From NCBI RefSeq assembly GCF_014646195.1, contig NZ_BMMZ01000014.1, positions 62,001 through 126,000 of the forward strand: a DNA stretch of 64,000 bases, written 5' to 3'. Positions 14,949 through 22,787 of the stretch are shown one piece after another. The DNA comes from Microlunatus endophyticus (GTDB taxonomy: Bacteria > Actinomycetota > Actinomycetes > Propionibacteriales > Propionibacteriaceae). Positions within the stretch are counted from its first letter, which is position 1. Each line of letters begins with the position of its first letter. The notes beneath the pieces were generated by a model, which saw only the letters and a program-made list of their open reading frames with translations, was not told the DNA's origin and did no database searches. The position numbers were made by a program, and so were the translations under genes.

Positions 14949-16295
14949 ATGAGTCCTCAGATCAGTGATGTTGAGCTCCAGGAGATCTTGGACTCCCGGG
15001 GAAACCCCACACTGCGGGTCAATCTTCACCTCGACACCGGCCTCACGGCCACCGCGGATGTTCCCTCCGGCGCATCGACCGGATCCGAGGAGGCAGTCGA
15101 GCGCCGAGACGGGGACCCAGCCCGCTATCAGGGCCGCGGAGTCGTGGGAGTCGCCGCCAGCGCCGGAGCCGCACTCTCCCGCCGACTGGTTGGGACCAGA
15201 CTGGGCGCTGCAGAAGACCTCCGGCCGCTCGACGATCAACTACGAGACCTCGACGGAACCCCTAACTTCGCAAGCCTGGGCGGAAACGTGGCGATCGGTG
15301 TGTCGATGGCTGCGATCCGTGCGGTGGCCGACAATCTCCGGACCCCGCTCTGGCAACTCATCAACTGGTTGCTCAACGAACGATTGGAGCGGCCAGTCCA
15401 GCCGATCCTGCCCGTTCCGCATTTCAACGTGATCAATGGCGGTGCACACGCATCCAACGGGCTCGCCTTCCAGGAATTCATGATCGCGCCGCTAGGAATC
15501 TCTCGTCTCGCGGATCGGGTCAGGGCCGGAGCGGAGATTTACCACACCCTGCGACAGACCCTCGCCGACCACCAGTACGACGTGGGCTTGGGCGACGAGG
15601 GCGGCTTCGCCCCCGCGGTCCACAGGCCCGAGACCGCTCTGACGCTGCTGGTCGAGGCCATCAAGGCTGCGGGCTATGAGCCCGGTCCCGACGGGGTGGC
15701 GATCGCCCTCGATCCAGCCGCCAACTCGTTCGCCCAGCGGTCGACGATGCCATCCGGTCCGGCAACCTATGTCGTCGACAACACCAGCTACGAGGCCGAT
15801 GAGCTGATCGACTACTACGAGCAGCTGATCGACCAGTTCCCGATCTGGAGCATCGAAGACGGACTCGACGAGAATGACTGGGACGCGTGGTCACTGATCC
15901 TGCACCGCCTTGGGGACCGGGTCCAAATCATGGGCGACGATCTCTTCGTCACCAACACCGGACGGATCCGACGCGGCATCCGCCAGTCCTGCGCCAACTC
16001 CGTCCTGATCAAACCGAACCAGGTAGGAACCGTCTCGCAAACCCTGGACGCCGTCGCGGTCGCCTACCGCGCCGGCTGGACGGCGATGGTGTCCCACCGG
16101 TCAGGCGAAACCGCGGACACCTTCGTGGCTGACCTCGCCGTCGGAATCGGCTGCGGACAGCTGAAGTCCGGTGCTCCGGCCCGCGGAGAACGCACCGCGA
16201 AATACAATCGGCTTCTGGAGATCGCTCACGATTCCGACGTCGCCGACCCCTACCCACTGCCCGGACGGCTCCGGCCGATCGGGGTGAGCGCGTGA
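14949..16295 (+). CDS. eno: Enolase (fluoride-operon isoform)
   Basis: This is a full-length 448-residue enolase that interconverts 2-phosphoglycerate and phosphoenolpyruvate in glycolysis. Active-site motifs are all present: GDEGGF (catalytic Glu), metal ligands in ALDPAA, SIEDGL and GDDLFVTN, LIKPNQVGT (catalytic Lys), VSHRSGET and QLKSGAPARGER. The usual PVPMMNIINGGAHADN segment reads PVPHFNVINGGAHASN, and the following bases of the active-site loop also differ, marking a paralogue rather than the housekeeping gene. The start ATG 14949 follows GGAGGAG. It lies directly behind a fluoride riboswitch; enolase is a known fluoride target, so this copy probably supplies extra or less sensitive activity. 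Confidence 0.95.
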   Translation: MSPQISDVELQEILDSRGNPTLRVNLHLDTGLTATADVPSGASTGSEEAVERRDGDPARYQGRGVVGVAASAGAALSRRLVGTRLGAAEDLRPLDDQLRDLDGTPNFASLGGNVAIGVSMAAIRAVADNLRTPLWQLINWLLNERLERPVQPILPVPHFNVINGGAHASNGLAFQEFMIAPLGISRLADRVRAGAEIYHTLRQTLADHQYDVGLGDEGGFAPAVHRPETALTLLVEAIKAAGYEPGPDGVAIALDPAANSFAQRSTMPSGPATYVVDNTSYEADELIDYYEQLIDQFPIWSIEDGLDENDWDAWSLILHRLGDRVQIMGDDLFVTNTGRIRRGIRQSCANSVLIKPNQVGTVSQTLDAVAVAYRAGWTAMVSHRSGETADTFVADLAVGIGCGQLKSGAPARGERTAKYNRLLEIAHDSDVADPYPLPGRLRPIGVSA

Positions 16296-16828
16296 CGTCG
16301 CCGGATCGGCTGGGACAGGGTGCAGCTGATCAGCCGCTCATTTTCGATGTCACCGTTGAGATACCGAAGGGACAGAAGAACAAGTACGAAGTCGATCATG
16401 AGACTGGACGGATCCGGCTCGACCGGACACTGTTCACCTCGACCCAGTATCCAGCCGACTACGGTTTCATCGAGTCCACGCTGGGGCGCGACGGCGATCC
16501 GCTGGACGCGTTGGTTCTCGTCGAGGAACCCACCTTTCCCGGCTGTCTGGTTCGTTGCCGGGCAGTGGCGATGTTCCGCATGGTGGACGAGAACGGACCC
16601 GACGACAAAGTCTTATGCGTGCCGAGCGGCGACACACGCAGGGACAGCCTGCGCGATCTGACCGATGTCGATCCCCACCTGCTCCTGGAGATCGAGCACT
16701 TCTTCACTGTTTACAAAGATCTCGAGCCCGGAAAATCCGTCGAAGGCGCCAGTTGGGCCGATGTCACCGAAGCCGAAGCAGAAATCACCGCAGCCCGACG
16801 CCGGCTCGCGGCCCAGGACGTCCCGTGA
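16292..16828 (+). CDS. ppa: Inorganic pyrophosphatase, family I
   Basis: This 178-residue soluble PPase hydrolyses PPi to two phosphates. The family signature is clear: DGDPLDALVLV (metal-binding Asp residues), preceded by YPADYGFIEST and by KNKYEVDHETG with the catalytic Lys/Glu. A later EIEHFFTVYKDLE segment is also typical. GTG 16292 overlaps the enolase stop. Family I PPases are strongly fluoride-inhibited, which explains their place with enolase behind one riboswitch. Confidence 0.95.
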   Translation: MTSPDRLGQGAADQPLIFDVTVEIPKGQKNKYEVDHETGRIRLDRTLFTSTQYPADYGFIESTLGRDGDPLDALVLVEEPTFPGCLVRCRAVAMFRMVDENGPDDKVLCVPSGDTRRDSLRDLTDVDPHLLLEIEHFFTVYKDLEPGKSVEGASWADVTEAEAEITAARRRLAAQDVP

Positions 16829-18183
16829 CAGCAGCCGGATCCGGCGAAGGCTCCGGAGCGGACAGCCAAAGTGAGGGCGACACTGAACGGTACGCCGCCG
16901 AGAGGAATGATCTGCAGTACGACGAGAACCACCAGGGCGATCCTCCGGCGCGATCGCGGTGGCTGACTCCGGGAGTTGTGAGTGTCGGAGCGACCAGCCT
17001 GTTCTCCGACACTGGCCACGAGATGGTCACCGCGCTGCTCCCCAGCTTTCTTACCTCGCTCGGTGGATCGGCAGCGGCTCTGGGGATCATTGAGGGGTTC
17101 AGTGACGCGCTTACTGGAGTGACGAAAGTTGCCGGTGGGCCGTTGGCTGACATGCCTGAGCGTCGCCGACGCATGGCGGGCGGCGGCTACCTGTTGACTG
17201 CGGTCGCAACCGGCGCCATCGGACTGACGGTCGCAACCTGGCAAGTTGGGATCCTGCGAGCGGTCGCTTGGTCGGCGCGAGGATTCCGCAGCCCCGCTCG
17301 GGACAGTCTGCTGGCATCCCTGGTGAACCGCCGCGCCCAAGGCCGAGCCTTCGGGGTCGAGCGCGCCGGTGACAACCTGGGCGCCGTCGTCGGCCCGTTG
17401 CTGGCCGGTGCCCTCATCCTCGCGATCGGCACTCGCCCCACCATGATCATCGCCGCCGTGCCAGGGCTGCTGGCGGCGGTCGCCATCGGCTTCGCAGCTC
17501 GAGAGGCTCGCAGACGCAGAACCGCGCACGACGGCGCCGCGGACAAAGAACAATCCGGTGGTCTCCTCAGCCGGTACGGCCAACTTCGCGGCAGCGGGCT
17601 GGGTCGGCGACTGATCCCCATCCTGTTGTTCGAGTGTGGCAATGTCGCCGCGACGATCCTTATCCTGCGTGGCACGGAGCTGCTCAATGGGCCCGGCTCG
17701 GTCACCGCGGCTGCCGCAACCGTCACGGCACTGTATGCCGCGCACAATCTCGCTGCCGCCATCACATCCGTCGGTGCCGGCGTGATCACGGATCGACGGG
17801 GCGCCCGGATCGTCTTCGCCATCGGTTCGGCGTGCTACCTGATCTCCTACCTCGGCTTCAGTTGGGGGCCGACGAACTGGATCGGCGTCGGCGCACTGTT
17901 TGTCCTGGGAGGCGTCGGGATCGGCTGCGCCGAGACGGCCGAATCAGTCCTCGTCTCGACAGCTCTACCCGACACACTGCGCGGATCTGGATTTGGAGCA
18001 CTCGGCCTCACCCAAGCCGTCGGAGACCTCGTGGCCACCGTCGTCGCCGGAATCCTCTACACGGCCGTATCGGGTCCGGTGGCCTTCGGCTACGCAGCTG
18101 CCTGGATGCTGCTCGCACTGATCGCGAACGCTCTGCTGCTGCGAACCACCGGGTCCGGCAACGCAGCTCGAGCCCAGTCGTAA
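16825..18183 (+). CDS. MFS transporter
   Basis: This 452-residue major facilitator protein has about 12 membrane segments after a hydrophilic N-terminal tail of about 45 residues. Family features include the loop 2-3 motif GGPLADMPERRRRMAGGG and SARGFRSPARDSLLASLV in helix 4-5. GTG 16825 overlaps the ppa stop, so it is the third gene of the fluoride operon. It might export a toxic metabolite or an inhibitor complex, but the substrate cannot be deduced. Much longer in-frame extension upstream overlaps ppa and is not credible. Confidence 0.88.
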   Translation: MTAAGSGEGSGADSQSEGDTERYAAERNDLQYDENHQGDPPARSRWLTPGVVSVGATSLFSDTGHEMVTALLPSFLTSLGGSAAALGIIEGFSDALTGVTKVAGGPLADMPERRRRMAGGGYLLTAVATGAIGLTVATWQVGILRAVAWSARGFRSPARDSLLASLVNRRAQGRAFGVERAGDNLGAVVGPLLAGALILAIGTRPTMIIAAVPGLLAAVAIGFAAREARRRRTAHDGAADKEQSGGLLSRYGQLRGSGLGRRLIPILLFECGNVAATILILRGTELLNGPGSVTAAAATVTALYAAHNLAAAITSVGAGVITDRRGARIVFAIGSACYLISYLGFSWGPTNWIGVGALFVLGGVGIGCAETAESVLVSTALPDTLRGSGFGALGLTQAVGDLVATVVAGILYTAVSGPVAFGYAAAWMLLALIANALLLRTTGSGNAARAQS

Positions 18184-18203
18184 CCGTCAACGCAGGAGGA
18201 ACC

Positions 18204-18782
18204 ATGGTCGATATCGGCGAAGTGCATGTCCCCCTGACCGGGGCCGTGATCATCGTCAGGCACGGACGGACCGCACTGAACATCGCCGGCCGGCTCCGTG
18301 GTCGCCTAGATCCGGACCTCGACATGGCTGGACGCCGCGAAGTCAATCAGCTCGCCCGCAGGCTAGCCTCATGCAACATCCGCAAGATCATCTCCAGCCC
18401 GCTGAAGCGGGCCCAGCAGACAGCTGTAGCGATCGACCAAATGCATCACGTCGGCGTGGCAACCGACAAACGCTTGATCGACCGCGACTACGGCGAACAC
18501 GCCGGGGCGCTGCGGACCGACCTCGTCGCGAAATGGGGAACCGTTGACGACGCCCCCGGCGTCGAACCCGTCGAAGACGTCGTCGGACGAGCCGCCTCCG
18601 TACTCGAGGACCTCCAACCCGAGCTCGGCGGCGGGATCGTCGTGCTGGTCGCCCACGACGCCATAAACCAGGCGATGCTCGCCTGGCTCGGCGTTCCCGG
18701 CAAGGTCACGCAACACACCGCGTGCTGGAACCTCGTCACCTACGACGGCCTGTGGAACGTCAAGGCCATCGACCAGCGATGA
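18204..18782 (+). CDS. Histidine phosphatase family protein
   Basis: This 192-residue phosphoglycerate-mutase-like protein has the catalytic RHG motif in IIVRHGRTALN, downstream SSPLKRAQQT, the Glu/Asp region DRDYGEHAG and the second catalytic His in VLVAHDAINQ. It may be a phosphatase or a cofactor-dependent mutase; next to enolase, a glycolytic 3-/2-phosphoglycerate role is possible but unproven. ATG 18204 has AGGAGGA eight bases upstream. It is fourth in the fluoride operon. Confidence 0.88.
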   Translation: MVDIGEVHVPLTGAVIIVRHGRTALNIAGRLRGRLDPDLDMAGRREVNQLARRLASCNIRKIISSPLKRAQQTAVAIDQMHHVGVATDKRLIDRDYGEHAGALRTDLVAKWGTVDDAPGVEPVEDVVGRAASVLEDLQPELGGGIVVLVAHDAINQAMLAWLGVPGKVTQHTACWNLVTYDGLWNVKAIDQR

Positions 18783-19063
18783 ATCTCCGCAGAGTCGTCC
18801 TCGACGTCGACAAGGCACTACACCGGCCCGAGCTGATCGAGATCGCCGAAGCCATTTCACAAGTACCGGGCGTCGAAAGCACCAACATCGCCGTCAACGA
18901 GATCGATGTCGAGACCGTCGGAACCAACATCACCGTCGAGGGAACAGAGATCGACTACGACGCGCTCCTCGAAGCGATCGAGCTATCCGGTGCCGTCGTC
19001 CACAGCATCGACGAACTCGTGGTGGGAGATCGCATCATCGAACACATTCCTCGGAAGCGATGA
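18779..19063 (+). CDS. DUF211 family protein
   Basis: This 94-residue protein matches DUF211 (MTH889-type): MNLRRVVLDVDKALHRPELIEIAEAI opens with the ferredoxin-like fold strand and helix, and SGAVVHSIDELVVGD closes it. The family's biochemical role is not established; structures show small oligomeric ferredoxin-like folds with metal sites. It overlaps the phosphatase stop (ATGA) and the next gene (ATGA), so it is strictly co-translated in the fluoride operon and often travels with a VIT-like membrane protein. Confidence 0.8.
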   Translation: MNLRRVVLDVDKALHRPELIEIAEAISQVPGVESTNIAVNEIDVETVGTNITVEGTEIDYDALLEAIELSGAVVHSIDELVVGDRIIEHIPRKR

Positions 19064-19602
19064 AGCTCCGCCGTATCCTCGCCCATCAGACGATCCGCGG
19101 CCCGGTACTTGGGTTCGTCGACGGCATCATCAACGCCCTGACGCTGGCCTCCGGCTCGATCGCCGGCTCCGGACCGGCAATGACTCTCGGTCTGGCGATC
19201 CGAATCTCCGCTTTCGCCTTCGGCACAGGATGTCTGGTCCTGTTCGTCTCCGGCTATGTGGACCTTCGCAGCGAACTGGTGCGCGCAACCCGGGAACTGA
19301 GCCTCGCCAGAGACAAGAATCTTGCGGTAACTCGTCTAGGTCATGCCGTGCTTCGCGACAGCGGCCTCGACGCGGCCGCCGGCGGGACCGCAAGCTTCCT
19401 TGGCTGCTTCCTGCCGCTCGTCGTCGCGGTGATCGTCCCCTCTCAAGCTTGGATCGGCATCGTCGTCGCGATCGCCATGCTCGCCGTGCTCGGCGCAGCG
19501 CTTGCCCGATCAATCGGAGGGCGCTGGCTCACCTGGTCGATCATCCTGGCAGCGAGCGGGATGGTCCTGACCGGCGTCGGGCTGTGGCTCCAGATCGCCT
19601 AG
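19060..19602 (+). CDS. VIT1/CCC1-like membrane protein
   Basis: This 180-residue protein resembles the VIT/CCC1 family of metal/H+ exchangers. It has GFVDGIINALTLASGSI near the N terminus, where the family has GxxDG and a metal-binding helix, and about five membrane segments. It is shorter than usual VIT1 proteins. Its C-terminal half is echoed by the remnant at 403-564. ATG 19060 overlaps the DUF211 stop. The ion moved is unknown; in this operon it could be a divalent cation whose fluoride complex inhibits enolase or PPase (inference). Confidence 0.75.
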   Translation: MKLRRILAHQTIRGPVLGFVDGIINALTLASGSIAGSGPAMTLGLAIRISAFAFGTGCLVLFVSGYVDLRSELVRATRELSLARDKNLAVTRLGHAVLRDSGLDAAAGGTASFLGCFLPLVVAVIVPSQAWIGIVVAIAMLAVLGAALARSIGGRWLTWSIILAASGMVLTGVGLWLQIA

Positions 19603-19620
19603 GACTTCAGGTTCTATGTG

Positions 19621-20010
19621 ATGCCCAGCAGCGGCCCAACCTATTACTGCTGGTCGTGTTATGGCAGAAATGATCATGCATCCGGGCCATGTGACCACTG
19701 CGGCGACGAGATCGAGCCGCCGGCGGACGCCGACCTGACCACTCGCTTGGTCTGGGGCATCCGACACCCCAATCCAGATGTCGCCCTCATGAGTGTCCGT
19801 CGGCTGCCAATGGTCGGAGACTCGTCGGCGATCCCCGCCCTTCGGGCAGCCGTGATCGATCCGCCGGACCCGTACGTCGCCGCGGCCGCGCTCAAATCAC
19901 TACTTTCCCTGTCCTCGGTCGCCGAAGAGGAGGAACTACTCCGCAGTTCGGTCTCTACAGGCCCACCTCTAGTTGCGAGCATCGCCCGCGAAGCCCTCAA
20001 GAACATGTAG
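19621..20010 (+). CDS. Zinc-ribbon HEAT-repeat small protein
   Basis: This 129-residue protein has an N-terminal zinc ribbon (YYCWSCYGRN and GPCDHCGDE, two CxxC pairs) and a helical C-terminal part typical of HEAT-like repeats (DSSAIPALRAAVIDPPDPYVAAAALKSL, quoted as a landmark). It lies 18 bases after the VIT-like gene on the same strand, and is likely the last gene of the fluoride operon. A partner or substrate cannot be named. GTG 19618 is an equally possible start. Confidence 0.6.
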   Translation: MPSSGPTYYCWSCYGRNDHASGPCDHCGDEIEPPADADLTTRLVWGIRHPNPDVALMSVRRLPMVGDSSAIPALRAAVIDPPDPYVAAAALKSLLSLSSVAEEEELLRSSVSTGPPLVASIAREALKNM

Positions 20011-20396
20011 CTCCTACGGCCGGAGGTCTTCCCGTACATGGGTCGGTGCATGCGCCGGATTCCTCGCGTGGTGCGACGCAACGATCGGCTGCATGAATAT
20101 GAGTTCTCGATCATCGTTCTGTCGATTCCGAGGCAACTGTCAATGGCCCCAAGAAACAAGGTTTGATCGGCCATGGGGCGGGCCATCTTCAGGTCGCCGC
20201 CTACTCCGGGTTCGGGGATGATCATCATCCTGCGCATCCCGGCCCCCTTTCGAGAACGATGACAGGTGCCGACCGTCTAGCGCCGCCCCAAATGAAGACG
20301 GGATCTGCTTACCACCGGTGCCATCCGCGGTCCAACTTCGACTCAACGCGACCGCTGGACTCGACCATTTGGCAAACATGATCGACCAGCGCCACG
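20011..20396. other. Intergenic, no gene seen
   Basis: About 390 bases separate the fluoride operon from the ParB-like gene. Short overlapping frames have no family features. It may hold a terminator, but I see no clear hairpin. Confidence 0.5.
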
Positions 20397-21221
20397 ATGG
20401 CAGGCATGCGAAGCCGAGTACAGAAGATCACGCCGGACAAGGCATCCGAGTTGCTGGAGTGCAACACCTCCAACCGACCGTTGTCTCGGTCAGTCGTTCA
20501 GTCGTTCGCGGAGGCGATGAAGCGTGGCGACTGGAAGGTCACCCATCAGGGCGTTGCCGTGGATACGAACGGGGTTCTGGTCGATGGCCAGCATCGGCTG
20601 GCAGCCGTCATCGAGGCGGGTGTGTCGGTTGAGATGACGGTCTTCATGGATGTGCCGGCCGATACGTTCGATGTGCTGGATACCGGTAAGAAACGCAATG
20701 CGGCGGATGTGCTGGCGATCGAGGGCGAGAAGTCGACGATGCAGCTGGCGTCGATGGTGCGCACGGTGTGGCTGTACGACAACCGCCCAGACCTGACCTG
20801 GGCCGGGGGCAATGCTTCGGTTACCAACCACCAGATCCTGGAGACGCTGGAGCGCAATCCGAAGATCCGGGACTTCGTAGTGCTCGGCGACCAGCTGTCC
20901 CAGGAGGTCGGCATGATCAAGAGCGCTGCCGGTGCAGCGAGCTATCTGGTGTCCCGGGTGAACTTGCCGAATAAGCTGCAGCCGTGGTTCGACGGGGTGA
21001 TCGACGGTGCCGGTTTGAAGCGCGGTGATGCCCGGTTGAAGTTCCGGAACCTGATGTTGAACATGGCCCGGCGGCAAGCCGGCGAAGTCAGGCGTCGCCG
21101 TGACACCCGTGAACATGTCGGGCTCTACCTGACAGCCTTCAACGCGTGGGCGGCTAAGGAACCGGTGTCGCGGCTGCAATACTCGGCCCGGTCACCGATG
21201 CCAGCGATCGCGAAGGTCTAG
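20397..21221 (+). CDS. ParB-like domain protein, phage/plasmid type
   Basis: This 274-residue protein has a ParB/sulfiredoxin-like N-terminal domain: KITPDKASELL, then HQGVAVDTNGVLVDGQHRLAAVIEAG, whose GQHRLAA occupies the ParB box II position. The C-terminal half is helical and basic (FRNLMLNMARRQAGEVRRRRD). Such proteins occur in phages and integrative elements, often as DNA-binding or nuclease-like accessory proteins. It marks the start of the mobile/defence segment at about 20-29 kb. ATG 20397 and ATG 20406 are both possible starts. Confidence 0.6.
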   Translation: MAGMRSRVQKITPDKASELLECNTSNRPLSRSVVQSFAEAMKRGDWKVTHQGVAVDTNGVLVDGQHRLAAVIEAGVSVEMTVFMDVPADTFDVLDTGKKRNAADVLAIEGEKSTMQLASMVRTVWLYDNRPDLTWAGGNASVTNHQILETLERNPKIRDFVVLGDQLSQEVGMIKSAAGAASYLVSRVNLPNKLQPWFDGVIDGAGLKRGDARLKFRNLMLNMARRQAGEVRRRRDTREHVGLYLTAFNAWAAKEPVSRLQYSARSPMPAIAKV

Positions 21222-22130
21222 GCCAACTCGGCTCTCAACGGCCGGGCTTGACGGCTACTCGGGTATCTCGTGATCCCGAGCGAGGGAAGAGACAGTCCAG
21301 GGACGTCGAGCGACGGCCTTCCGTGCGGGACACGAAGCGGGTAAGAAGGCTGGCGCGACTTCGCCGACATTTACGCTCTGATTGGTGTGCACCAAGTCGG
21401 AGCCGACGAGCTCTGGTCTCCCTAGCTGCAGTGGCCGCTTATCGGCAGGTTGAGCCGCGCCCGTCGGCCGGCAGTGTGGCGGGGATGCCAAGGCGGGCGC
21501 AGCCCAAGTGGTCGGCTCGGTGTCGCCACGTTTATCGGGAGCAGGAACTTCCGGGTATCCGCAGGTGTCTTGTCGGTGGTAGCCCGGTTCGCCGATCCGA
21601 TTCTGAACCAAGACAACGTCGCGACATGGGATCCACTGGATGGAGGCTGGCGAAGCTAGGCCAGTTCCCTGATTGGTTGTCCGGCCGAGCGCCGGCTCCA
21701 CATTGCCGACGGTCGCAGCTTCATTAGCGGCGAAGTGACGCATTCAGCACAGCGGAGCACTTGGCTCGTAGGATCACGCCCGACCCCTTGCTGTCCGCAG
21801 GTCTACGGCCCCGGCTGGAGGGTCCGGACTACGAGCGCCGTGCCGAGCCACCTGCTCGACGCTCTACGTCTATCCGTTTGGGAATGAGCCCACGACTCAC
21901 ACGAGCTATACGAAAACTAGAGGCGGGCCCGGATCGGTAAGAACCCTGCAGCCCAGACAGCTCGACCCGAAGATCAGGGTGCTGAACGACTTCAAAGTCC
22001 TTCGAATCCACCGGCCCGGACTGCGTGAAAGCCTCCGGCGCAATGGACTCATCCATCGCTCCGATCATGGCCCAGTCTCCTCTTCACGACCTGTTGGCTG
22101 TCAGCAAGGTCGATCGATCCCTTCGCAGTA
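21222..22130. other. Gap without a supported gene
   Basis: About 900 bases lie between the ParB-like gene and the convergent restriction genes. Several frames overlap one another without any recognisable motif; a weak 79-codon minus-strand frame at 21829-22068 is not supported. Confidence 0.4.
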
Positions 22131-22787
22131 CTAGTTGAGGTTGATCCAGACATGAGACAGGTGGATCGGAACGTCACCGGACCTCGCGTGGTCGGATCTG
22201 TACCACGTGCCGTAGGAGGCTGCGTGGTCGTCACTGAGTTGGTGCGGATTCCCCATCGCCGTGTGGGCGGCGATGTATTTGTTTATGGAGGGCAGGCAGG
22301 CGTCGACCGTGACGTCCTGTAGATAACCGACCATGAGGCCGAGCGACTCGCCGGCACCATACGCGGAGGTTACGAATCGCTCCATACCCTTGTGTACATA
22401 GTCCTGGTGCCACACGGCCGGAGCAAGCAGCCGCTTGCATTCAAGCGACAGTCCGGTGTCGCTCGCGGTGAATCGAATGTCGGGACGCCGTGCGCTCGAG
22501 GGTGATACCAATCCTTCGATCATGTCAGGCGTTAGGAGCAGATGCTCAATGGAGACTTCGATCACCACCAGAGACCTGTTGGCACGGCGCGCTTCTTGCA
22601 GCCAGCGGTAGAGCTGCACGCTACAACTGATCTCAGAGTCGTCGAACCGGAACCATCCATTGTTCCTCCAGAGACTGATTCCCGCCTCAAGCAGCCTTAT
22701 CGCAAGAACAGGAAGCCGGTTGGCGGCGCGCCGCTGCACTGCTGCAGATACCTCACCTGTGACTCGGTCGGTCAGCCGCTCAAGCAT
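22131..22787 (-). CDS. PD-(D/E)XK-type restriction nuclease subunit
   Basis: This 218-residue protein has a PD-(D/E)XK-like core: RRPDIRF followed about ten residues later by LSLECKRL, giving the Asp and the Glu-x-Lys. It lies downstream of and overlaps by eight bases (22780-22787) the methylase gene, so both are made together. The likely role is cleavage of unmodified DNA as part of a restriction-modification or methylase-coupled defence system. No standard family name is clear. The catalytic assignment is by motif only; the fold would need a structure prediction. Confidence 0.6.
   Translation of the reverse strand: MLERLTDRVTGEVSAAVQRRAANRLPVLAIRLLEAGISLWRNNGWFRFDDSEISCSVQLYRWLQEARRANRSLVVIEVSIEHLLLTPDMIEGLVSPSSARRPDIRFTASDTGLSLECKRLLAPAVWHQDYVHKGMERFVTSAYGAGESLGLMVGYLQDVTVDACLPSINKYIAAHTAMGNPHQLSDDHAASYGTWYRSDHARSGDVPIHLSHVWINLN

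Noticed and set aside
21829..22068. 79-codon minus-strand frame
   Set aside because: No motif, no ribosome-binding site, and not conserved in appearance.
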